From CAYXDO01 sp964463485 (GTDB taxonomy: Bacteria > Myxococcota > Kuafuiibacteriia > Kuafuiibacteriales > Kuafuiibacteriaceae): DNA of 64,000 nucleotides. This document shows, in pieces, positions 8,296 through 16,457 of the stretch (positions are counted from its first letter, which is position 1; each line of letters opens with the position of its first letter). Below the pieces are notes generated by a model that saw nothing but the letters and a program-made list of their open reading frames with translations, was not told where the DNA came from and searched no databases. The stretch covers positions 1 through 64,000 of the forward strand of contig CAYXDO010000005.1 of assembly GCA_964463485.1 (NCBI GenBank), read 5' to 3'. The translations under genes and the position numbers were made by a program.

Positions 8296-8924
8296 GGGTT
8301 CCTCAGCGGTTGGGATAGAATTTGGACGAAGCCCTCGGCGGGCGGGTTCTCGACGAGTCGCACGGAGCCTCTCTTCTTACGAAGCCAGATCGAGACGTGG
8401 ATCGGGGTTCCGTCATTCAGGGCTCGGTGAACCTCGTCGTTGGACGGCGCGGGTGCCTTGGGGTCGAAGGGCTCTTGCACGAGCACGAGGAGCTCGGAGC
8501 GATCGTTCGAGGCGGGGCTGCCAAGGTAGTTGGTCACGAGGTCTCGGGTCGTTTTGGTCCAGGTATAGGCGTCTCTATCGATCGGGTCGGGAGCGAAGGG
8601 AGGGATCCCGAGGGAAGCGAGTTGTTCAGGGTCGGGCCAGTCGCCGGCTTCGGACCTCAGTCGCTCGGCTTCGAGCAGACCCTCGCGGAGGGCGCGATAG
8701 GTTCTTTGATCGGGTTTGGACACGTCTTGCACGAGGACCTGATGGGGCAGGAGCGCCGCGGCGGTCTCTTTTGCGGGGCCTTTGGAAGTGAGTACGACGG
8801 CGACGACGGTCGCGACGGTGACGCGTGCGACGAGCACGGCTTCTTCGCGCGCCGAAGGGGCGCGAATTTCGCGAGTGACGGCCGTTCGCGCGGAGTCGGT
8901 CACTTGGGGTTCGAACACCAGCAC
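8292..8924 (-). CDS. Membrane-anchored protein leading the metal-uptake operon
   Basis: First gene of the uptake operon; its stop overlaps the znuA start by ATGA. The frame is open to 9065, but that would overlap the divergent FHA regulator gene, so I chose the GTG at 8924. From there the protein has a basic N-terminus, one hydrophobic helix (AVLVARVTVATVVAVVLTS) and a soluble domain rich in Asp/Pro (SEAGDWPDPEQLASLGIPPF, YTWTKTTRDLVTNYLG). It probably faces the periplasm. Small single-span proteins of unknown function occur in other zinc ABC operons (DUF6162 is a possible match that I cannot confirm). A metal-handling or assembly accessory role is inferred from context only. Confidence 0.6.
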   Translation of the reverse strand: MLVFEPQVTDSARTAVTREIRAPSAREEAVLVARVTVATVVAVVLTSKGPAKETAAALLPHQVLVQDVSKPDQRTYRALREGLLEAERLRSEAGDWPDPEQLASLGIPPFAPDPIDRDAYTWTKTTRDLVTNYLGSPASNDRSELLVLVQEPFDPKAPAPSNDEVHRALNDGTPIHVSIWLRKKRGSVRLVENPPAEGFVQILSQPLRNP

Positions 8925-8991
8925 GGCTGCGAGGCGCGAGCAAGGTATCAGCGGCCTTGTACGAGTGGCGGACGGAGGATAGAGTCCTCGC

Positions 8992-10341
8992 GTGTACGCC
9001 GACCGCACGATTGCATCGCCGCAGGACGGCGGGTTTGACGTCAAGACACTCCGGGTGGACGTCATCGAGGGCCCCGACGCGGGAGCGACTCACGTCGCGT
9101 CCGAAGAGTCTGTCTCCATCGGCACCGCGCCCACGAACGACCTGGTGCTCCGGGATCCGACCGTCTCCAGATACCACCTGGATCTGACCCGAACGTCCGA
9201 CGGAGTGATGGTGGTCGATCATGGATCGACGAACGGGACTTTTCTTGGGGGGACTCGGTTGTTTCGAGCGGCAATTCGGCGTGGGTCGGTGATTCGACTC
9301 GGCCAGACCAGCCTGAAGGTCCTCGACGGCGAAGACGTTCATCTGCCGACCTTCGAAGGCGAGCGTTTGGGGGGGCTCGTGGGTCGCTCGGCGGTCATGC
9401 GCCGCTTGATGGCCAGGCTGACTCGGGCCGCCGCGTCGGACACTTCGATCCTCCTGTTTGGCGAGACGGGGACGGGCAAAGAGGTCGTGGCGCGCGCGAT
9501 TCACGATGCGAGCCCCCGGGCGGCCGGTCCGCTCGAGACGGTCGACTGCGGCGCGATCCTCCCGACGATGCTCGCGAGCGAGCTCTTCGGTCACGAAAAG
9601 GGCTCGTTCACCGGCGCAGATCAGCGGCACATCGGCGCCTTCGAACGCGCTCAAGGAGGGACACTGTTCCTCGACGAGATCGGCGAGCTCCCGTCGGGGA
9701 TGCAGACGGCGCTGCTCGGCGCGTTGGAGCGTCGGAGCTTTCGGCGAATCGGCGGAAAAGACACGATCTCCGTCGACGTTCGAGTGATCGGAGCAACTCA
9801 TCGAGACTTGCGGGAGGAAGTGAACTCAGGCGGCTTTCGGCAGGACCTCTATTTTCGTCTGGCGGTGGTGACTTTAGCGATCCCGTCGCTCCGCGAGCGA
9901 GCCGAGGACATTCCGTTGTTGGTCGAGCATTTTCTGAGGCGGATGGGGTACGACGGTCCGACCGACGCGATTTGGCCGGACGACGCGATGCGGACGCTGA
10001 CGGAGCATCGTTGGCCGGGGAACGTGCGCGAGCTTCGAAACGTGGTCGAGTCGAGCTACGTGATGGGCGAGGCTCCGGAGCTCGACCCGGGTCATCGGCG
10101 GGTCGAATCGGAGCCACCGTCGGGGACCGTGCCGAACGGCCGGAGCATCGGCGTCGACCACGTTCTGGCGCGGCCCTATTCTGAGGCGAGGGACGCGGTG
10201 ATCGCCGAGTTCGAGCGGCTCTACCTCGACGTGTTGAAGGACCGAGCGCGCGGGAACATCAGCGAGGCCGCGCGCCTTGCGGAGATGAATCGCCCGTATC
10301 TCTCTCGGTTGCTCAAGAGCCGCGGGATCCGCTGGAAGTAG
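8992..10341 (+). CDS. FHA domain-containing sigma-54-dependent transcriptional activator
   Basis: 449 residues in three domains. An FHA phosphothreonine-binding domain (about 18-110: SIGTAPTNDLVLRDPTVSRYH and HGSTNGTFLGG) is followed by a sigma-54 AAA+ domain (about 130-355: Walker A GETGTGKE, loop GSFTGA in place of GAFTGA, GGTLFLDEIGELP, RWPGNVREL) and a Fis-type helix-turn-helix at the end (NISEAARLAEMNRPYLSRLLKSRGI). Such proteins are activated by binding a phosphorylated partner, usually a Ser/Thr kinase target, and then drive sigma-54 promoters. They are especially common in myxobacteria. The start is GTG. It diverges from the metal-uptake operon across 67 bp, but regulation of that operon is unproven. 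Confidence 0.92.
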   Translation: MYADRTIASPQDGGFDVKTLRVDVIEGPDAGATHVASEESVSIGTAPTNDLVLRDPTVSRYHLDLTRTSDGVMVVDHGSTNGTFLGGTRLFRAAIRRGSVIRLGQTSLKVLDGEDVHLPTFEGERLGGLVGRSAVMRRLMARLTRAAASDTSILLFGETGTGKEVVARAIHDASPRAAGPLETVDCGAILPTMLASELFGHEKGSFTGADQRHIGAFERAQGGTLFLDEIGELPSGMQTALLGALERRSFRRIGGKDTISVDVRVIGATHRDLREEVNSGGFRQDLYFRLAVVTLAIPSLRERAEDIPLLVEHFLRRMGYDGPTDAIWPDDAMRTLTEHRWPGNVRELRNVVESSYVMGEAPELDPGHRRVESEPPSGTVPNGRSIGVDHVLARPYSEARDAVIAEFERLYLDVLKDRARGNISEAARLAEMNRPYLSRLLKSRGIRWK

Positions 10342-10420
10342 GTCGCGCGGCAGCACCGGATTTTGGCGCTTGGGGTGACGACGCGGTCGACTCAGGCGTG
10401 CAAACGAACTACGGGGGTCC

Positions 10421-12910
10421 ATGCGCAAGTCCGTGCCTCCCGATATTCTCCGCGTGGTTCCCACGGCCACGAAGAGCGTCGATGACTTCAGCCGGAGCGT
10501 CGTTCAGAACCTGTATTACCGACAGGCCAAGTTCCCGGCGGTGGCGACGAACAACGACTTGTACCTGGCTCTCGCCTACACGGTTCGCGATTTGTTGCTG
10601 GGTCGATGGATACGGACCGCCCGCACCTACATGAACGGCGCGAGTCGAACCGTCTGTTACGTTTCGGCTGAGTTCTTGATGGGTCCGCAGCTGGGCAACA
10701 ACATGCTGGCCCTCGGCGTGACGGACCAAGCTCGCGAGGCCATGAAGCGGCTTGGTGTCGACCTCGAGGATCTGCTGGAGCATGAGGAGGAGCCAGGGCT
10801 GGGCAACGGGGGCCTCGGGCGCTTGGCGGCGTGTTTCATGGACTCTCTCGCCACCCTTCAAATTCCGGCGATCGGGTACGGGCTTCGGTACGAGTTTGGC
10901 ATTTTCGACCAGGACATTCGGGACGGGTGGCAGTTCGAGCGCACCGATCGATGGCTGCGACATGGGTATCCGTGGGAGATTGCGCGGTTGGATACCGAAA
11001 TCCCGGTAGGATTCGGCGGGCACACGGAGCGGTACAACGACGGAAACGGACTCGAGAGGGTCAGATGGGTACCGGCGAGTGTGGCGGTCGGTATTCCATA
11101 TGATACGCCGGTGCTCGGTTTTGGCGTGGAGAACGCGAATTTCCTTCGGCTGTGGGGGGCGACCGCGGCCGAGTCTCTGGATTTTCAGGCCTTCAATCAA
11201 GGGGACTATTGGCGAGCGGTCGGCGAGAAGATCGCCGCGGAGACTTTGACCAAGGTGCTCTATCCGAACGATCAAGGAGACGCTGGGAAGGCGCTTCGAC
11301 TCAAGCAGCAGTATTTTCTAGTGTCGTGCTCGCTCCGAGACATGATTCGGCTATTTCTGCAGCGACAGAAGGACCTGCGCGAGTTCTCGGCCAAGTACGC
11401 CGTTCAGCTCAACGATACCCATCCTGCCTTGGCCATTCCCGAGTTGATGCGGCTCCTGGTGGACGAGCACTTCTTGGGCTGGGGCGAGGCTTGGGAGGTG
11501 ACGACTCGGACGATGAGCTACACGAACCACACACTGTTGCCGGAGGCGCTCGAGACGTGGTCGCTGCCGCTGTTTGGTGCCGTCCTACCCCGTCACCTAG
11601 AGATCGTCTTCGAGATCAACCGCCGGTTTCTCGACGAGGCCCGCATCCGGTTTGGGGGCGACGACGGCCGCATCGAGCGCCTTTCGTTCATCGACGAGCA
11701 CGCCGAGAAGCGGGTTCGGATGGCGAATCTGGCCACGGCCGGCAGTCATGCCGTCAACGGCGTGGCCGCGCTGCACAGCGACTTGTTGAAAAACACGGTG
11801 TTGGCGGATTTCCATGCGATCTCACCCACCAAGTTCCTCAACGTCACGAACGGAGTCACTCCGCGACGGTTCGTGGCGCTCGCCAATCCCGCGCTGGCTG
11901 CGTTGATCAGCGAGAAGCTCGGAAAGAAGTGGATCCGGGAGCTCGACGAGCTGAGGGCGCTCGAGTCGTTCGCCGAGGATGCCGAGTTTCGAGCTCGTTG
12001 GCGTCTGGTGAAGCTCGAAAACAAGCGCGACCTCTCGGGGTACGTCGAGCGGACGATCGGTCACAAGCTCGATCCGACCTCGTTGTTCGACATTCAGGTC
12101 AAGAGAATTCATGAGTACAAGAGACAGCACCTCGCGATCCTGCATGCGGTCTCGCTCTACGCGGGGCTGAAGCGGCGAAGGGTCAAGGACCCAATCCCTC
12201 GAACGTTGATCTTCGCCGGCAAGGCCGCGCCTGGCTATCGCGTCGCCAAGCTCATCATCAAGCTGGCGTGCTCGGTCGCCGAGGTCGTGAATGCCGATCC
12301 GGACACCCGAGAGGTCCTGCGCATCGCGTTCATTCCGGATTTCAACGTGAAAGTTGCCCAGCGGATTTATCCAGCGGCAGACTTGTCGGAGCAGATCTCG
12401 CTCGCCGGCAAGGAGGCGAGCGGCACTGGCAACATGAAGTTCGCGATGAACGGGGCGCTCACGATCGGTACGTTGGACGGAGCGAACATCGAGATTCGAG
12501 ACGCCGTAGGGGCCGAGAATTTCTTTCTGTTCGGACTGACTGCGGAGGAAGTCATGAGGCGACTCAGGGAGGGTTACGATCCGCGGGCGTATCTCGAGGC
12601 GAGCGCCGACCTGAGGGAGGCTCTCGAGCTGCTCGGATCAGGCGCGTTTTCGCGCGGGGACCGGAGCTTATTCGAGCCGATCGTCCGAGGATTGGTAGAG
12701 CGCGATGAGTACATGCTGCTGGCCGATTTTCCCGCCTACGCGGCCGCGCAGCGGCGAGTGGAGGCCCTCTGGCGGGATCCCGAGGGCTGGACGCGGGCGT
12801 CGATCCTGAATGTCGCGCGGATGGGTCGGTTCTCGTCCGATCGTGCGATTCGCGAGTACTGCGAGCGGATTTGGCGAGTGGGTCCCGTGCAGGTGCCGCC
12901 CGAGGCGTGA
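10421..12910 (+). CDS. glgP: Glycogen/starch/alpha-glucan phosphorylase
   Basis: An 829-residue family 35 phosphorylase, the normal length for bacterial GlgP. It releases glucose-1-phosphate from alpha-1,4-glucan chains using pyridoxal phosphate. Diagnostic stretches are YVSAEFLMGPQLGNN, GNGGLGRLAACFMDS, LFDIQVKRIHEYKRQ and EASGTGNMKFAMNGALTIGTLDGAN, in which Lys673 is the PLP lysine. The start is ATG with a G-rich stretch upstream. It stands alone: 79 bp from the FHA regulator upstream and convergent with the next gene 24 bp away. Confidence 0.95.
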   Translation: MRKSVPPDILRVVPTATKSVDDFSRSVVQNLYYRQAKFPAVATNNDLYLALAYTVRDLLLGRWIRTARTYMNGASRTVCYVSAEFLMGPQLGNNMLALGVTDQAREAMKRLGVDLEDLLEHEEEPGLGNGGLGRLAACFMDSLATLQIPAIGYGLRYEFGIFDQDIRDGWQFERTDRWLRHGYPWEIARLDTEIPVGFGGHTERYNDGNGLERVRWVPASVAVGIPYDTPVLGFGVENANFLRLWGATAAESLDFQAFNQGDYWRAVGEKIAAETLTKVLYPNDQGDAGKALRLKQQYFLVSCSLRDMIRLFLQRQKDLREFSAKYAVQLNDTHPALAIPELMRLLVDEHFLGWGEAWEVTTRTMSYTNHTLLPEALETWSLPLFGAVLPRHLEIVFEINRRFLDEARIRFGGDDGRIERLSFIDEHAEKRVRMANLATAGSHAVNGVAALHSDLLKNTVLADFHAISPTKFLNVTNGVTPRRFVALANPALAALISEKLGKKWIRELDELRALESFAEDAEFRARWRLVKLENKRDLSGYVERTIGHKLDPTSLFDIQVKRIHEYKRQHLAILHAVSLYAGLKRRRVKDPIPRTLIFAGKAAPGYRVAKLIIKLACSVAEVVNADPDTREVLRIAFIPDFNVKVAQRIYPAADLSEQISLAGKEASGTGNMKFAMNGALTIGTLDGANIEIRDAVGAENFFLFGLTAEEVMRRLREGYDPRAYLEASADLREALELLGSGAFSRGDRSLFEPIVRGLVERDEYMLLADFPAYAAAQRRVEALWRDPEGWTRASILNVARMGRFSSDRAIREYCERIWRVGPVQVPPEA

Positions 12911-12934
12911 TTTCAGCGCGTTCATGTCGAGCTC

Positions 12935-14183
12935 TCACCGACTCGCCGAAACCGGTCGACCGTGCGTCGCCGACCGCGCCGACTGCGCCGACCGCGCCGA
13001 CTGCGCCGACTGCGCCGACCGCGCCGACTGTTGAATCGTCGACATGACGTCTTCGCGTTCGGCGGAGACCGCTGTGGCGAGCCAAGCTATGAGTTGGTCG
13101 GTGTCCGACGTCGCTTTGATGACCGCTTGGACGGTTCGGGGAACGGAACCGAAGCGGGCCCGCAAGGCCGTGACGAGCGCCTTCTNNNNNNNNNNNNNNN
13201 NNNNNNNNNNNNNNNNNNNNNNNNNNNNNNNNNNNNNNNNNNNNNNNNNNNNNNNNNNNNNNNNNNNNNNNNNNNNNNNNNNNNNTGAGTCCTTCCTTGA
13301 GTCCTTCCTTGAGTCCTTCCTTGAGTCCTTCCTTGAGTCCTTCCTTGAGTCCCTCCGTGCGTCCCTCCGTGCGTCCCTCCGTGCGTCCTTCCTTGAGTCC
13401 CTCCGTGCGTCCTTCCGTGCGTCCTTCCGTGCGTCCTTGCGTGCGTCCTTCCGTGACTCCCTTGGTAAGTCCCGCTGCGAATCCCTTCTTCATTCCCTCG
13501 GAGACGCCACGGTTCATCATGTCGACATATTTTTTCGCCGCCTGCATGTTCAGGTCCTTTCCTTCCTTGGATGATAACGCCAGTCGAGCTGGATTGGTCA
13601 ACACGACCTCGGTGATCAGGCCGATCGCCCCAGCCGCCACTTCGTGTTCGATGGCCTCGAGCGGAAGTCCGTCGAGGTCTGAGACCGCGCCTTGAAGCAC
13701 GCGCCCTCGACCAAGGAGGCGCAGCAGGAGCGTCGACCGCCGCCTCGGAAGCTCGGGGACGACGATCAGCGACAAACCAAGCCAGGCGGCCGACTCGTAG
13801 ACTCCAAGCGGCCAGCCCGGTTTGCGCCGCAACCCGCCCGTCCGGAGCATATCCACGGGGCTCCCGGCCGCAATGATCCACAGCGGTGTCGGTCGCTTCG
13901 CCTTCGTCCCGTGGTCGTAGGTGAGTTGCTTCCTCAAACACGTCCTCACCTCCGATTCACCTGGGGCTGCAGAGTAAAGCTCGATCATCGCAGGCTGGCG
14001 CCCCATCCTGCCGACGAGGCCAAGGCGTTCGAGTCTTCTCGATGTCGATGGACCGGGCACGTAGAGGATGTCGGCGTGCTGAGCGTCGGTGGGTGAGATC
14101 TCGACGTTCGGGCGAACCTCGCCGCTCGCACCCAGAGCGAGCGAGAACAGCTCTTTGCCGATTCGGTCGAAGATGGCACGCAT
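12935..14183 (-). CDS. Repeat-rich hypothetical protein, interrupted by an assembly gap
   Basis: The gene reads from ATG 14183 (AGGGG eight bases upstream) into a 100-N gap and resumes beyond it in another frame, ending at 12935. The N-terminal 200 residues (DRIGKELFSLALG, LGLVGRMGRQPAMIEL, LPRRRSTLLLRLLGRG) look like a myxobacterial family that I associate tentatively with Rpn/YhgA-type PD-(D/E)XK proteins. The middle is a four-residue array of EGRT/EGLK coded by 12-bp repeats. After the gap, ARFGSVPRTVQAVIKATSDT and LIAWLATA resemble the family C-terminus, and a second array follows (RSAQSA). To keep frame, the missing length must be a multiple of three. Confidence 0.6.
12967..13029. repeat. 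9-bp tandem repeat GCGCCGACY, seven units
   Basis: Seven contiguous 9-bp units (the first imperfect) with T or C at the last position. On the minus strand they encode a serine/alanine/arginine/glutamine tail at the end of the interrupted gene. Unit length preserves the reading frame. Confidence 0.85.
13186..13285. other. Assembly gap (100 N) inside a tandem-repeat coding region
   Basis: Exactly 100 unknown bases, the conventional placeholder for a gap of unknown size. It begins at the edge of the 12-bp repeat array, so the assembly probably collapsed or broke in the repeat. The protein frames on the two sides disagree by one with 100 bases. Confidence 0.98.
13286..13465. repeat. 12-bp tandem repeat array, about 15 visible units
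   Basis: Units alternate between TGAGTCCTTCCT and TGCGTCCYTCCG types. On the minus strand they encode four-residue repeats EGLK and EGRT. The array runs into the assembly gap, so its true copy number is unknown. Units near the gap are the most uniform, while units farther away have diverged. Confidence 0.9.
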
Positions 14184-14487
14184 GATCCACCCCTAAAATT
14201 TCAGCTCGTCATGAATCAAGACGAATAATGTCCGGAGCGAATTTCAGAAAATCGGACGATTCGTCCGAAAATCGAACGAATTCTCCCGCGCGGCGGCCGA
14301 CAACGAAACACTGCTGGCAACGCGGACCGTAGACACTCGTCAATAGTCTTCAGGTCGCAGCATCGGAACCGCGCAGATCCCTGAAAGCTGTGGGTCTTGC
14401 TCCGCATGGGACCCTAGCGGCGTCTCTTCGGCTCATCGACGCTTCGGGTCGATTGACATGACGGTCCTCTCGCCCTAGGAGACGCGA
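14184..14487. other. 304-bp divergent intergenic region
   Basis: This region separates the repeat-rich gene from the TRAP operon. Apart from the repeats at 14247-14279, I see no gene or structured RNA. Promoters for both directions are expected here but no clear -35/-10 pair stands out. Confidence 0.5.
14247..14279. promoter_or_regulatory. Direct repeat with 20-bp period enclosing a 15-bp palindrome
   Basis: GAAAATCGGACGA (14247-14259) recurs as GAAAATCGAACGA (14267-14279), exactly 20 bp or two helical turns apart. CGGACGATTCGTCCG (14253-14267) is a 7-bp inverted repeat around one base. This layout, 70-100 bp upstream of the repeat-rich gene, suggests an operator for a dimeric regulator. Confidence 0.4.
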
Positions 14488-15438
14488 ATGTCGCGACGCC
14501 TTTCGGCCGTAGGGACTGCGTTGATCGTTGCTTCGATCTCCCAGGCCGCTTGTGTGAAGCAGCTGATGGTCGACGGCCAGATCGAGGCCACCCGAGAAGC
14601 CGCGGCCGCGTTCGATACCATCGGCGACTTCGAGCTGACGCAGGCCGGAGCGGCGTCGGGTCTGACGCAGTTCGAGGGGATGCTCCTGTTGGCGCCCAAC
14701 AATCCGGACGCGCTCTTTTTGTTGACGAAGGGCTGGACCGGTTTCGCTTGGGGCTTCATCGAGGACGACTTCGAGCGGGCCGAAGACGCCGGGGATCGTG
14801 CGGCGGCCGACTACCATAAGGCGCGCGCGGTCGCGGCCTACGATCGCGCGATCGGGTATGGGCTTCAGTTGATCACGCAGGACGCCGCGGGCTTTCAAGA
14901 GGCGCGGAAATCGGAGGCCTCCCTCGACGAGTGGCTCGTCGAGGGCTTCGACGAGCAGGCGGATGCGCAGGGCTTGTTTTGGCTTGGGTACGCGTGGGCG
15001 TCGCGCGCGAACTTGCTGAAGGACGACGCTGAGACCGTGGCGAACGTTTATGTCGGAGCGAAGTTTCTGGAGCGCAGCGTGGCGCTCGATCCCTCGTATA
15101 CCCACTCGGCCGCTTCCGTCGTGTTGGCGGCCTATCATGCGCGTTCGGCGATGGCGGAGCTCGACCTGGCCAAGCAGATGTTCGACCAACTGCTGGTCAA
15201 GGAGTCGAACTTCCTCTTGATTCGCCTTCAGTATGCGACGCGTTACGCGTGTGCGAAGGCGGACGGTGAGCTCTATAGAAAGTTGCTCGAGGAGATCCTC
15301 GCGGTTAAAGATTTTGCGTCCGACCTTCGTCTCATGAACACCATTGCGCAGCGCCGCGCCCGACGGTGGCTGGGTGAGCAGAGGATGTTCGACGCTTGTG
15401 GAATCGAGGCACCTGGAGGTTCTGAGAATGCGACGTGA
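14488..15438 (+). CDS. TRAP transporter TatT-family component (TPR lipoprotein-like)
   Basis: A 316-residue exported protein with an N-terminal signal (TALIVASISQAAC; the Cys at about 22 could be lipidated, though the lipobox is weak). It is an all-helical TPR-type protein matching the TatT/TPAT family: AATREAAAAFDTIGDFELTQ, LTKGWTGFAWGF, KFLERSVALDPSYTHSA. TatT proteins bind the TRAP solute-binding protein as a ring in the periplasm and probably help capture hydrophobic ligands. Its end overlaps the DctP start by 11 bases, so it is the first gene of the TRAP operon. Confidence 0.85.
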   Translation: MSRRLSAVGTALIVASISQAACVKQLMVDGQIEATREAAAAFDTIGDFELTQAGAASGLTQFEGMLLLAPNNPDALFLLTKGWTGFAWGFIEDDFERAEDAGDRAAADYHKARAVAAYDRAIGYGLQLITQDAAGFQEARKSEASLDEWLVEGFDEQADAQGLFWLGYAWASRANLLKDDAETVANVYVGAKFLERSVALDPSYTHSAASVVLAAYHARSAMAELDLAKQMFDQLLVKESNFLLIRLQYATRYACAKADGELYRKLLEEILAVKDFASDLRLMNTIAQRRARRWLGEQRMFDACGIEAPGGSENAT

Positions 15439-16456
15439 GTTGTTGTTGGCCACCCTGACCTCGGCGGTGTTCTTAGGGACGCTGGCAGAGGCCAAGACGC
15501 CCGTGCAAGAGTGCGTCAAGAAGATCAAAGCCGACCCGAAGATCGTGAAGGTCGAGCTGAAAATGGTGACTCTCGCTCCGGCTGGTTCTCAGTGGGCCAA
15601 GGAGTTTCAGAGTTGGACCGACGACGCGCTCGCGGAGTCAGACTGCCAAGTCAACCTGAAGTGGTACTGGAACGGCGGCGGCGGCGGCGACGAGCTGCGT
15701 ATGGTCGCTGATTTGCGCCAGGGCCAAAAACACGGCGCGGCGATGACCGCCGTCGGGCTCGGCGAAATCTACCGAGACATCTTGGTGTTCCAGTTGCCCG
15801 GACTCTTCGACAACTGGCCGGCTCTGGACGCCGCGCGAGATGCGGAGCGGAAATTCTTCGAAGATGAGTTCGGCAAGCGTGGCTTTGCCATCATCGGGTG
15901 GGGCGACGTCGGCGCGGTGAAGGCCATGACGACGGGCCCGGCCGTGAAGACGCCTTCCGATCTGAAAGGCCTGGCCGGATGGCACATGCCGGGCGACGTG
16001 ATCGCGCCGTCGCTGTTCACCAAGATCGGCGTCAAGTCCGCGCCCTACGGCCTCGGCGAGCTCGGAACTCACCTTGGCAAGGACGTGCAGCTGCTCGCCA
16101 TCTCCCCTTACGCCGGAGAGCAGCTCCAGCTCGCTTCGAAAGTCTCCAGCATCATGGTGAAGACGGTCGCCTTCGCGATCGGCGCGATCGTGGTCAAGAA
16201 AGAGAAGCTCGATTCGATGCCCCCCGAGCTCAAAGACGTGGTCTTGAAGACGGGTGCGGCTCACGCCGAATCGCTGACCAAGACGATTCGCAATCAAGAC
16301 GCCGAGGCGCTCGGCCGCCTGAAGACTTCCAAAGCTGCCTACACCCCGACGGACGCGGAGGTGAAGGTGTGGGAAGAGGTTTTTTCGGCGACCCGCAAGG
16401 CTCTTCGCGGAGCTCCGTTCACGCCGGAGGTCTTCGACCGGATCGTGAAGCGCTGA
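15428..16456 (+). CDS. dctP: TRAP transporter substrate-binding protein (DctP family)
   Basis: A 342-residue periplasmic binding protein with a signal peptide (LLLATLTSAVFLGTLAEA). Family sequence includes LKMVTLAPAGSQWAKEFQSW near the N-terminus, KWYWNGGGGGDELRMVADL and AMTTGPAVKTPSDLKGLAGW. The ligand is unknown; pairing with a TatT protein hints at a hydrophobic or organic-acid solute. The frame is open 84 bases further upstream, but ATG 15428 follows GGAGGT at an ideal distance and begins the signal peptide, so I chose it. It overlaps TatT by 11 bases and is followed two bases later by DctQM. Confidence 0.9.
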   Translation: MRRELLLATLTSAVFLGTLAEAKTPVQECVKKIKADPKIVKVELKMVTLAPAGSQWAKEFQSWTDDALAESDCQVNLKWYWNGGGGGDELRMVADLRQGQKHGAAMTAVGLGEIYRDILVFQLPGLFDNWPALDAARDAERKFFEDEFGKRGFAIIGWGDVGAVKAMTTGPAVKTPSDLKGLAGWHMPGDVIAPSLFTKIGVKSAPYGLGELGTHLGKDVQLLAISPYAGEQLQLASKVSSIMVKTVAFAIGAIVVKKEKLDSMPPELKDVVLKTGAAHAESLTKTIRNQDAEALGRLKTSKAAYTPTDAEVKVWEEVFSATRKALRGAPFTPEVFDRIVKR

Positions 16457-16457
16457 C

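Noticed and set aside
12967..13465. CRISPR array
   Set aside because: Units are 9 and 12 bp with no spacers and are protein-coding tandem repeats.
12564..14183. Reading the repeat-rich gene straight through the N gap to 12564
   Set aside because: Beyond the gap that frame yields unrelated sequence running into antisense glgP; the frame ending at 12935 carries the expected C-terminus.
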